DNA of 64,000 nucleotides from Nakamurella leprariae (GTDB lineage Bacteria; Actinomycetota; Actinomycetes; Mycobacteriales; Nakamurellaceae). Below are positions 32,992-40,933 of this stretch, piece after piece. How positions within the stretch are numbered: position 1 is the stretch's first letter; each line of letters begins with the position of its first letter. Both the position numbers and the translations under genes were made by a program. The notes beneath the pieces are model-generated. The model was not told the DNA's origin. It saw only the letters and a list, made by a program, of their open reading frames with translations, and did not search any database. Where the stretch lies: the NCBI RefSeq assembly GCF_016918035.1, contig NZ_JAERWK010000026.1:1-64000 (forward strand). The letters run 5' to 3'.

Positions 32992-34059
32992 GTGCGCCCC
33001 CGTGTCTCGTCCCGCTTGTCCCGCTCCCGGGTCGCCTCGCTGCTGGTGGCTGTGTCCGCGGGGATGGCCCTGACTGCCTGTGGCGGCGGATCGGGCGCCG
33101 TCGAGGTCTCGGTGTCGGACCCGGACGCCGGCGCCGGGACCGGTGTCGCGACCGCCGCGGAGCGGACGGTCGTGGGTGCGGACGAGGTCGCCCAGCAGGT
33201 GCCGGGGGAGCCGCGGCAGGTGGTGACCCTGTCCGAGCCGACGCTCGACGCGGCCATCGCGCTCGGGGTCACCCCGGTCGGGACCGTCGCCGCCCGTGGG
33301 CAGTCCGGGGTCGCGGCCTACCTGGCCGGCGAGGCGGCCGAGGTGCCGATCGTCGGCGCTGTCGCGCAACCCAACCTGGAGCAGATCGCGCTGATCGCAC
33401 CGGATCTGATCCTGGTCGACGGCACCTCGGTGAACAACGCGCCCGGGATGATGGAGGCGCTGCGCGGCATCGCGCCCACCGTGATGACCGGCTACGCCGG
33501 CGGCGACTGGCGGGCCAACCTGGCCCTGACCGCCGAGGCGCTGGGTCGCGAGGACGAGGAGCAGCAGGTCCTCGACGCCTACCAGGACCGGGTCGACGAC
33601 ATCCGCAGCCGCCTCGGCGACCAGCAGGACGCGCAGATCTCAGTGGTCCGCGCCCAGTCCGGTGGGTTCTCGCTCATCCTCAAGGAACTGCTGGCCGGCC
33701 AGGTGCTCACCGATCTGGGTCTGCCTCGCCCGCCCGACCAGGACCGCGAGGGCCGCGGGCACTCCGAGCCCATCTCCGAGGAACAGCTGTCGATGATCGA
33801 CGGCGACTGGATCTTCATGGGCACTCTGGGCGGCTCGTCCGTGGGCAACCCGAACGGCGGCGGTGCCAGCGACCAGGGGGCGGCCCAGCGCGAGATCGAC
33901 GAGGCGGCCGCGTCCATCCCCGGCTTCACCTCGCTGCGCGCGTACCAGGAGGGCCACATCGTCCCGGTCGACGGCTCGGCCTGGACCTCCACCGGCGGCC
34001 CGCTGCTGCTCAACACCATCCTCGACGACATCGACGCCGCGCTGACCCAACCCAGCTGA
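32992..34059 (+). CDS. iron-siderophore-type ABC transporter substrate-binding lipoprotein
   Basis: This 355-residue protein has lipobox LTAC (Cys30) and the two-lobed FecB/FhuD-like fold: PRQVVTLSEPTLDAAIALGVTPVG, then NLEQIALIAPDLILVDG, a long connecting helix (ALGREDEEQQVLDAYQDRVD), and a C-terminal lobe ending with IVPVDGSAWTSTGGP. Such proteins deliver ferric siderophores or heme to an ABC permease. No permease or ATPase gene follows; downstream are non-transport genes, so the import channel must be encoded elsewhere. The GTG at 32992 lies 45 bp after the anchored-protein gene, within the same iron-box unit. Confidence 0.85.
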   Translation: MRPRVSSRLSRSRVASLLVAVSAGMALTACGGGSGAVEVSVSDPDAGAGTGVATAAERTVVGADEVAQQVPGEPRQVVTLSEPTLDAAIALGVTPVGTVAARGQSGVAAYLAGEAAEVPIVGAVAQPNLEQIALIAPDLILVDGTSVNNAPGMMEALRGIAPTVMTGYAGGDWRANLALTAEALGREDEEQQVLDAYQDRVDDIRSRLGDQQDAQISVVRAQSGGFSLILKELLAGQVLTDLGLPRPPDQDREGRGHSEPISEEQLSMIDGDWIFMGTLGGSSVGNPNGGGASDQGAAQREIDEAAASIPGFTSLRAYQEGHIVPVDGSAWTSTGGPLLLNTILDDIDAALTQPS

Positions 34060-34175
34060 CCCAACCCAGCTGACCCGGAACGGTGCCCGGCTCGCCCGCT
34101 CGGATCCAGGTCGAGGCAGGACGAGCGGCAGGCGGACGACGTGCACCCCGCGGAACCGCCGTCCCGAGCACCTGA

Positions 34176-35431
34176 TCAGCGAGCCGCGTCGTCCCGTTCA
34201 GCGGCGCGTCGCTCCAGCTCTGCCGCCCGCCCGGCCAGGTGACGCTGCTCGCGCACGTTGCCGGCCCGGCGGGCGGCCTCCCGGTACCAGTGGGCGGCGG
34301 CGGAGCCGTCACCGGACCGTGCGAGCAGATGCGCGCGGACCGCGGCCACCCGGTGGTGCCCGGCCAGCGGACCGTCCTGCAGCGCCTGCAGCTCGTCGAG
34401 ACCGGCGGCCGGACCGCCGACCATCCCGACCGCGACGGCGCGGTTGAGACTGACGACCGGGCCGGGCGTCAGCCGCACCAGGACGTCGTACAGCGCGACG
34501 ATCTGCGCCCAGTCGGTGGCCGCGGCGGTGGGTGCCTCGGCGTGGACCGCCGCGATGGCCGCCTGCACCTGGTACGGGCCGAGTGGTCCGCTGCGCAGAG
34601 CCGTCGTCACCAGCACGGTGCCTTCGGCGATGGCGGCCCGGTCCCACCGGGAGCGGTCCTGCTCCTCGAGGACCACGAGCTCGCCGTCGGGGTCCGTCCG
34701 GGCCGCCCGCCGGCTGTCCTGCAGGAGCATCAAGGCGAGCAGGCCGGCCGTCTCGGACGACGACGGCAGCTTCCGGTGCAGCGATCGGGCCAGGCGCATC
34801 GCCTCGGCGGTCAACGCCGGTCGCATCAGGTCCGGTCCGGCTCCGGCCGTCCATCCCTCCGTGAACATCAGGTACAGCACCTGGTGCACGATGTCGAGCC
34901 GACCCAGCAGTTCGGCGCCGGCCGGGACGGTGAACCGCGCGCCCGCCGCCCGGACCGTCGCCTTGGCCCGGGAGACACGCTGCGCCACGGTCGCTTCCGG
35001 CAGCAGCAACAGGCGGGCGACCTCCGGGGTGGTCAGGCCGCCGAGGGCTCGCAGGCCAGGGTGAGCTGCGCCGGGGCGGTCAGCGCCGGATGACAGCACA
35101 GGAACAGCAGCGCCAGCGTGTCGTCGCCGGTGACGCCCGGCTGGTCGGCCGCGGGCGCGAACAGCCGGACCTGGGCGGCGATCCTGGCCTCGCGCCGCTC
35201 CCGGGCGGCGTCGGCCCGGATGCCGTCGACCAGACGACGGGTGGCCACCGTGCGCAGCCAGCCCAGCGGATGCTCCGGGATGCCGGCCCGCCGCTGCTGG
35301 TGGGCGGCGATCACCGCCTCCTGCACGGCGTCCTCGCAGCGCGCGAAGTCGCCGTGGCGGCGCACCATGGCCGCCAGGACCTGGGGCGCCAGCCGGCGCA
35401 CCAGGTCCTCGGCATCCGGCTCGCCGCTCAC
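34176..35431 (-). pseudogene. ECF sigma factor (DGPF-associated, ECF42-like), frameshifted
   Basis: The N-terminal part (35431 down to about 35055) carries sigma region 2 (EDLVRRLAPQVLAAMVRRHG, CEDAVQEAVIAA). The C-terminal part, in another frame, carries region 4 (GGLTTPEVARLLLLPEATVAQRVSRAK) and the long DUF6596/TPR-like extension typical of ECF42. The junction LTLA to LRALGGLT would be continuous if one C were added in GGCCTGC near 35055, so a single-base deletion (or sequencing error) splits the gene. The GTG at 35431 overlaps the DGPF gene stop by 4 bases. ECF42 sigma factors are normally encoded beside DGPF proteins, as here. Confidence 0.8.
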
Positions 35432-35793
35432 GCCGGCGGGGCTCCGTGGGTCATCAACGGCCACACCTCAAGGCCACCGCCGCGGGTGCCGTGCCGCAGC
35501 CCGGGGTAGGACGAGGCCAGTTCCAGCGCCCTGGCCTCGTCGGCGACGTCCAGGACGAAGTAGGAGCCCACGTACTCGGCCGCCTCCAGGTACGGGCCGT
35601 CCGACACCACCGGCTGCCCGCCGGCCACCCGCACCGCGTGCGGCCGGGATTCCAGTCCGTCCACCGCCACCATCTCGCCCGACGCCTGCAGCTCGGCGTT
35701 GAACCGGTCGACGTCGGCGACGAGCGCCGCGAAGTCGACGGACGGATCGCCCCAGATCGCGTCGTTGCCGTACACCATCACCAGGAACTTCAC
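35428..35793 (-). CDS. DGPF/YCII-related protein
   Basis: This 121-residue protein begins VKFLVMVYGND and carries the family signature as SDGPYLEAAEYVGSYFVLDV, in a YciI-like ferredoxin-fold domain. DGPF proteins are encoded next to ECF42 sigma factors and appear to modulate or serve them, but their biochemical activity is unknown. The GTG at 35793 follows an AGGAGG ribosome site (ACAGGAGGACACC). It is translationally coupled to the downstream, broken sigma factor. Confidence 0.88.
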   Translation of the reverse strand: MKFLVMVYGNDAIWGDPSVDFAALVADVDRFNAELQASGEMVAVDGLESRPHAVRVAGGQPVVSDGPYLEAAEYVGSYFVLDVADEARALELASSYPGLRHGTRGGGLEVWPLMTHGAPPA

Positions 35794-36079
35794 GGTGTCC
35801 TCCTGTTCCGGCCGGCCCGGTGGCCCGGCTCCGCTGGTGGATCGGCGCCGACGCAGCGTTCTCGACACGATGCCGGAACGATCTTCCTGTGCGGGCGCCG
35901 GGATGGCCCGCTGGCGGTGGCACGGGCACCGGGCGATCGTCCCGGGGATCTTCCTGGATCACCGTCGTATCAGAGGCCGGCTGGACGGCTCCGACCTCCT
36001 GTCACCGCGACGCACCACCGCGCCACGGACGAGAACCCGTTCAGTGCAGCGTGATCGGGCCGATGGGAAGGAGCCCCGC

Positions 36080-36151
36080 GTGTCCGCCGAGAAGCTGTTC
36101 GGAACCGCCACCACTCGGGTCGAGTTCGAGGAGACCGCGGCCCACTGCTGA
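36080..36151 (+). CDS. 23-residue peptide ending His-Cys, candidate RiPP precursor
   Basis: A strong ribosome site GGGAAGGAG (36065-36073) lies 6 bases before a GTG that opens a 23-residue frame. The peptide starts MSAEKLFGTATTR and ends EETAAHC. It has four threonines and a single, C-terminal cysteine. Thioamitide precursors also end in His-Cys, where threonine or serine is dehydrated and joined to the decarboxylated cysteine. The next gene is a phosphotransferase-fold protein of the type paired with HopA1-like lyases in those pathways. It is far shorter than known precursors and lacks a clear leader, so it may instead be a short regulatory leader peptide for the kinase. Confidence 0.5.
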   Translation: MSAEKLFGTATTRVEFEETAAHC

Positions 36152-36246
36152 CCCGCCCGCCTGACGGTCACCTGAGCACTCCGGACGACCGACCCACCGC
36201 CGCACCCGCCCTCGCTCCGTCCCCGGCTCGCCTCGAGGAGTCCGTC

Positions 36247-37389
36247 ATGCCCGCGTTGTCGCCGACCCGAGGCCCGCAGGCCGTCCCGGCACCGACACCG
36301 GTGCCGAGCGGGCCGACCCCCGTGCCTACCCGGGTCTCCGCGGACGCCCTCGACCTGCTCACCGATCTCACCGCGGCCGGCGTGCTGGACCTGGCCGCCG
36401 TCACCGACGTCCAGATGGTGCACCGGCGCAGCGCCGGCTACCGCATCACCCTGCAGGACGGCCGTCGGTGGTTCGCCAAGCGGGCCCAACGGCGGGTCGA
36501 CGGCACCTGGTCGGCCGACCTCACCACCGAGGGCGCCAACCACCGCGTCGCGCTGGGTCTGCCGGGTGTCCGGCCGCTGCTGCCGCGCCTGGTGCACGCC
36601 CGGCACGACATCCTGGTCACCGAGTGCATCGACGACCACCGGCATCTCGACGACCACCGGGCCGCCGCCGGGGGCACCGACCCCGTCGCGGCCGCCGCGC
36701 TCGGCTCCGTCGTCCGCCGCCTGCACGCCGCCGGCCGGCGCGCCACCGGCGCCCGCCCGGTCAACCACGCCGCGGCGGCCGTCGGCACCTGGTTGTCCCC
36801 GACGCCCACGCTCGTCGCCCAGCACCCGGCCGGGTTCACCGAGCTGACCGTCCGCATCCGCGCCGCCGGCCTGGCCGCGCCGCTGACCCGGCTCGCCGCC
36901 GGGTGGCGCTCGATCACCTTCATCCACGGAGACCTCAAGTCCGACAACTTGTTCCTGCGGGCAGCGGACGACGATGGGCATCCCGCCGTCCGGATCATCG
37001 ACTGGGAGACGGCCGGCCTGGGCGATCCGCGTTGGGACGTCGGCTCGCTCATCGGCAACCATCTGTTCAGCTGGCTGGCCGGTCTCGACTTCCGGCAGGG
37101 GCAGACCCTGGCCGACTGGCTGGCCGGCGCGGAGGTGCCGTGGCCGCGGGTGCAGGACGAGACCCGCACGCTGCTGTGGGCGTACGACGCCGGACCGGCC
37201 GACGATCACCCGGCGCCTCTGGACGCCGCGGGCATCACGACGGTCGGCGGGTACGCCGCCGTGTTCCTGCTGCAGCGGGTCACCGCCTCCGCGCTCACCG
37301 CACCGGTCCTGCCACCGCTGGCTCTGGCCGCGGTGCAGGTCGCCGCCGCCCTGCTCACCACCGACGCCGCCGTGGAGCTGCTCTCGTGA
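36247..37389 (+). CDS. aminoglycoside-phosphotransferase-fold protein, possible RiPP kinase
   Basis: This 380-residue protein has a Pro-rich N-terminus and an APH/choline-kinase fold. Catalytic motif HGDLKSDN (His227 onward) and metal-binding motif IDWE (Asp252) are intact, so it should be an active phosphotransferase. Upstream elements include QDGRRWFAKRA for the ATP lysine. In thioamitide and class V lanthipeptide clusters, such kinases phosphorylate Ser/Thr of the precursor and a HopA1-like partner eliminates phosphate. Here it sits between a micro-peptide gene and a HopA1-like fragment. A standalone small-molecule kinase remains possible. Ribosome site GAGGAG precedes the ATG. Confidence 0.7.
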   Translation: MPALSPTRGPQAVPAPTPVPSGPTPVPTRVSADALDLLTDLTAAGVLDLAAVTDVQMVHRRSAGYRITLQDGRRWFAKRAQRRVDGTWSADLTTEGANHRVALGLPGVRPLLPRLVHARHDILVTECIDDHRHLDDHRAAAGGTDPVAAAALGSVVRRLHAAGRRATGARPVNHAAAAVGTWLSPTPTLVAQHPAGFTELTVRIRAAGLAAPLTRLAAGWRSITFIHGDLKSDNLFLRAADDDGHPAVRIIDWETAGLGDPRWDVGSLIGNHLFSWLAGLDFRQGQTLADWLAGAEVPWPRVQDETRTLLWAYDAGPADDHPAPLDAAGITTVGGYAAVFLLQRVTASALTAPVLPPLALAAVQVAAALLTTDAAVELLS

Positions 37390-37756
37390 CCGCCCTGCCC
37401 GCCCCCGCTCCGCTCGCGCCCGGAGCACCCCGCCGACCACCCAGCGGACCCGGTGACGCTCCGCCGGCCTGGAACACCAGCTCTACCAGCACCACTACCT
37501 GGGCCGGACCACCTCGGTCGACGAGACCGCCGACCAGCGGCCGTCCTTCGCGCGGGAGGTCGCCACGCTGAGCCGCCGGCTGCACGCGACGGCACCCACC
37601 ACCGCGGTCGGACCGGCGCTGCTGGTGGCCAACCTGATCGCGGTGGGCGGATCACTGCCGCCGCACCCGGACACCGACGGCGCGCGGGCGCTGCGGGCCT
37701 GGCGGGTACTGCGTCAGCGCCGGAGTCACCGCAGCCCCGAGGTGACCGGCCGCTGA
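37386..37756 (+). pseudogene. HopA1-like partner fragment, frame-broken
   Basis: A GTG overlapping the kinase stop (GTGA) opens a Pro/Ala-rich N-terminus (VTALPAPAPLAPGAPRRPP). Coding bias then moves to the next frame near 37455-37470, giving GLEHQLYQHHYLGR, a motif like the start of HopA1-family domains, then SFAREVATLSRRLHATAP and a basic tail ending at 37756. The parts would join if one base were restored near 37460. Even so, the product (~122 residues) is much shorter than full HopA1-like lyases (over 250). It is therefore read as a truncated or decayed gene. The HopA1 assignment is tentative. Confidence 0.4.
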
Positions 37757-37767
37757 TCAGCCGAGGC

Positions 37768-38670
37768 TCACGGTTCGGCGCGACGCCGTTCCAGCGTGCG
37801 GCGGGCTGCCCTGAACAGCGCGGATGCGGTGGTGCCGTCGGTCGGCGACACCGCCGCCCCGCAGTGGGCCCGCGCCGTGATCGGCAGCACCGGTGTCGGG
37901 ATCTGTCCCTGCAGCGCCTCGGTCACCTGTTCGGCCAGCCACTCGGCGGTCGCCGCCGCGTCGTCGGCGGTGGTCGGCCGGACCAGCAGGAAGTTGTCGG
38001 CGTCTCCGTGCGCCAGCAGGTCGTCCGGTCCGGTCACGGTGGCCAGCCGGTCCGCGACGCCGCGCAGCACCACGTTGCCCACGTCGTAGCCGAACGTCTC
38101 GTTGATCTCCGAGAAGCCGGCCAGGTCGATGGTGAGTACGGCGACCGCCTGGTCGTCGCCCGCGTCGGCCAACAGCTCCTCGAGCTGGTCGAGCAGGTGA
38201 TCGCGGGTGCTGAGCCCGGTGAGGGCGTCGCGGTGGGCGAGTTCGGTGAGTTCCTGCTCCCACTCCACCCGCTCGGTGACATCCAGTTGGTAGCCGATGA
38301 AGTGGGTGATCCGGCCGTCGTCGTCCCGGACCGGGGAGATGCCCAGATCGTTCCAGAAGGTGGTGCCGTCCTTGCGCTGGTTCAGCAGCACGATCTGGAT
38401 CTCCCGCCCGGCGGCCATGGCCTGCCGGATGGCCTGCGGAGCGGTCGGATCGGTGTCCGGTCCCTGCAGGAACCGGCAGTTGCGGCCGATCACCTCGTCG
38501 AGCGGGTATCCCGTCATCCGCTCGAAGGCGGCGTTCGCGTACACCAGCGGGACGTCGGGGGCGAGAGCATCCGCGATGGTCACGCCTTGGGCGGCGGCCG
38601 CCACGGCACGCATCAGGACGGTGGGCAGCACGTCGGGCGACAGGCTGGACGCCGCGGAAGGCTCGGTCAT
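37768..38670 (-). CDS. LOV-GGDEF protein with degenerate GGDEF motif
   Basis: This 300-residue protein has a LOV/PAS domain with the flavin-adduct motif GRNCRFLQG (Cys65) and downstream flavin contacts (LLNQRKDGTTFWNDL), so it should sense blue light through FMN. A GGDEF domain follows (HRDALTGLSTRDHLLDQL), but the signature is HGDAD instead of GGDEF, so cyclic-di-GMP synthesis is unlikely. It may bind GTP or act by protein contact. The start at 38670 (MTEPSAASS) is preferred over 38688, which has no ribosome site. It runs convergently with the peptide/kinase unit. Confidence 0.88.
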   Translation of the reverse strand: MTEPSAASSLSPDVLPTVLMRAVAAAAQGVTIADALAPDVPLVYANAAFERMTGYPLDEVIGRNCRFLQGPDTDPTAPQAIRQAMAAGREIQIVLLNQRKDGTTFWNDLGISPVRDDDGRITHFIGYQLDVTERVEWEQELTELAHRDALTGLSTRDHLLDQLEELLADAGDDQAVAVLTIDLAGFSEINETFGYDVGNVVLRGVADRLATVTGPDDLLAHGDADNFLLVRPTTADDAAATAEWLAEQVTEALQGQIPTPVLPITARAHCGAAVSPTDGTTASALFRAARRTLERRRAEP

Positions 38671-38823
38671 GCCTCGATGTTCTCCCATGCCCGAAGGCGC
38701 CGGAAATCCGGTCGGCGGATGCCGCCGACCGTCCTGGTGCTCCTGCTGACCGATACCCGCCGGGACGGGCCACCAAGCAGAACCACGCGACCGTCACGGA
38801 CCGGCCGGTGTCATGCTCGAGGA

Positions 38824-39957
38824 GTGACGGCGCTGACCGACCGCGAGCTGAACCGTGCGTTGCTGGCCCGGCAGGGCCTGCTGGCCCCGTTCGACGCCGA
38901 CGTGCCGATCGCGGAGGTGGTCCGGCGCACCGGTGCCCTGCAGTCCCAGCAGTGGACCACGGTCCCGATCGGGTTGTGGGCCCGGACCAGCGGCTTCGAT
39001 CCGGCCGCGGTATGGGCGGCGCTGGACGCCGGCGACCTGATCACCGGCACGTTGCTGCGCGGCACCCTGCACGTGGTCGACGCCCAGGAGTACCCGGCCT
39101 ACGCCGCCCACGCGGCGGCCCATCTGCCGTTGGCCCGGGCGAAGGGGACCGACCCGGCCGGCCTGGAGCGGCTGGCCGCGGACCTGGTGACCGCGTGCCG
39201 GGGGACGGTGATGTCGGCCGACGCGACCCGGGACTTCGCGGACGCCTGGGTGGCCGAACACCCGGACGAGATCGACGCTGCGGAACTGGAGCAGCAGCAG
39301 GCGTCCCGGTGGCGGAACCTGCGCGCCCACCCGCGGTTGGTCCGGGTCCCGGAACGTGGCGGGTACGGGTCGAAGACGCCGTCGCACTTCGCCGCCGCCC
39401 CGCGGCGTGCGGCGTTGCCCGCCGAGACCGCCGCCCTGGAGGTGCTGGTGCGGGCCCACCTGCGGGCCTTCGGGCCGGCCGCACCGGCCGACGTCGCGTC
39501 CTGGCTCGGCACCCGGGTGAGCACCGTGCAGCGGGTCGTGGATGGGGCCGACGACCTCGAGGTGCTGGCCGGTCCCGGGCGCGGGTCGCTGGTCGACCTG
39601 GTGGACGCACCGCGTCCCGACGGGGACGTCGAGGTCCCGGCCCGGTTCCTGCCGGCCTTCGACAACGTGATCCTGGCCTACGACGCGTCCCGCCGGGGCC
39701 GCATCGTCCGCTCGGAGGACGGCCCGAGGATCTGGGGCGGCCGCAACCTGCGGATCGATCCGCTGGTGCTCATCGACGGGATGGCCGCGGGCAAGTGGTC
39801 GAGCGCGGCGTCCCGGTCCCTGGCCACGGTCACGGTGCAGCCGTTCCAGCGGGTGCCGGCCGCGGCGCGGCGGGCGGTGGAGGCGGCCGCCGTGTCGCTC
39901 ACCGCCTTGCTGCACCCGAGGGCGGCGGACACCAGGGTGCAGTGGTCGACGCCGTGA
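38824..39957 (+). CDS. winged-helix DNA-binding protein (AlkZ/YcaQ-like, HTH_42)
   Basis: This 377-residue protein matches the HTH_42/AlkZ family: GALQSQQWTTVPIGLWAR near the N-terminus, LLRGTLHVVDAQEYPAY, ADVASWLGTRVSTVQRVVDG in the middle, and LPAFDNVILAYDASRRGRIV near the end. Relatives include DNA glycosylases that unhook interstrand crosslinks; many actinobacterial members are uncharacterised. The QQ motif of the AlkZ active site is present as QSQQW. The GTG at 38824 follows CTCGAGGA. It is a single-gene unit. Confidence 0.8.
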   Translation: MTALTDRELNRALLARQGLLAPFDADVPIAEVVRRTGALQSQQWTTVPIGLWARTSGFDPAAVWAALDAGDLITGTLLRGTLHVVDAQEYPAYAAHAAAHLPLARAKGTDPAGLERLAADLVTACRGTVMSADATRDFADAWVAEHPDEIDAAELEQQQASRWRNLRAHPRLVRVPERGGYGSKTPSHFAAAPRRAALPAETAALEVLVRAHLRAFGPAAPADVASWLGTRVSTVQRVVDGADDLEVLAGPGRGSLVDLVDAPRPDGDVEVPARFLPAFDNVILAYDASRRGRIVRSEDGPRIWGGRNLRIDPLVLIDGMAAGKWSSAASRSLATVTVQPFQRVPAAARRAVEAAAVSLTALLHPRAADTRVQWSTP

Positions 39958-39972
39958 CGCGACCCGGCCGGG

Positions 39973-40695
39973 TCAGTCCGCCACGGCGCTGCGGTGGTTC
40001 TCCCGGGCGCTGATCCACAGCACGGCGATGGCCACCAGCATCAGCCCGGCTCCGACGGTCAGGGCCACCGCGCCGGAACCGGCCCGCACGATGGCGGCAC
40101 CGACCAGGGCGCCGGTGCCCATGGCCACGATGGCACCGAGCCGCTGGACCCAGCGGTGGCCGCTGCCGGCCGGGGCGCCGGCCAGCCGGCTGTCCCGGGA
40201 CAGATTGGCCAGCGTGCTGGTGACCACCACCGTGGTGATGTCGGCGTTGCCGATCGGACGCACCGCCGCCACCTGGGCGCCCATGGCGGTGGCCAGAAGC
40301 GCGGTGAGCACCACCATCACCGGGGTGCCCAGGGTGCCCATGACCAGCCAGACCGCGGCCACCACGATGGAGACGGCGGTGTTGGCGCCGATGGTGAGCA
40401 GGCTGCGGGTCGGCACGGTCAGCGGATGCCCGCGGCCCACGAACCGGGCGGCGACGATCGCGCCGGCGGCGAAGCCGAGCAGCGCGACCAGGTTGTTCAG
40501 GAACGGGATGTCGTCCACGCCGACCAGCGCGAAGCCGATGAACAGCACGTTGCCGGTCATGTTGCCGGTGAACACCTGGTCCAGGCTCAGGTAGCTCACC
40601 GCGTCGATCACGCCGGTCGCCGCGGTGAGCAGCAACAGAGCGCTGACGTGCTGGCGCAGCACGCGGGTGGTGCGGTCGGGTCCGGACGCAGGCAT
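39973..40695 (-). CDS. DUF1275/YoaK-family membrane protein
   Basis: This 240-residue protein has six to seven hydrophobic helices. The family motif is TGVIDAVSYLSLDQVFTGNM followed by TGNVLFIGFAL. DUF1275 proteins are widespread polytopic membrane proteins of unknown transport function. The ATG at 40695 is taken as the start; an in-frame GTG about 20 bases upstream is possible. The neighbours give no functional hint. Confidence 0.85.
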   Translation of the reverse strand: MPASGPDRTTRVLRQHVSALLLLTAATGVIDAVSYLSLDQVFTGNMTGNVLFIGFALVGVDDIPFLNNLVALLGFAAGAIVAARFVGRGHPLTVPTRSLLTIGANTAVSIVVAAVWLVMGTLGTPVMVVLTALLATAMGAQVAAVRPIGNADITTVVVTSTLANLSRDSRLAGAPAGSGHRWVQRLGAIVAMGTGALVGAAIVRAGSGAVALTVGAGLMLVAIAVLWISARENHRSAVAD

Positions 40696-40933
40696 CGGAC
40701 CAGCCTCGCCGATCACGGACGAGGACGGCGGCGCGGCTCGCGGTGTCGGGGCCGGGTGAGCCGGACGGCGGCAGCTGATTGGCCGGTGACGCCGGGGGAT
40801 ACCGGGGTGGAGACCACTGCCGCCCCGTCGGGCGGTGGACGGCCGTTCCATCCCGAGCCGCTCGCCGGCCCGGCCGTGGGAAGTGTGCGCCCGCGGCCGG
40901 GTCGGACGGGCCCGGATCCGTGTCCGACGCCGG

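Noticed and set aside
34060-34080. Short direct duplication CCAACCCAGCTGACC after the binding-protein stop codon
   Set aside because: It is a single short tandem duplication with no associated element; not enough to call an insertion or attachment site.
36149-36151. TGA ending the micro-peptide read as a selenocysteine codon, given the selenium genes in the window
   Set aside because: Readthrough would add only seven residues before the next TGA, and no convincing SECIS-like hairpin follows the codon.
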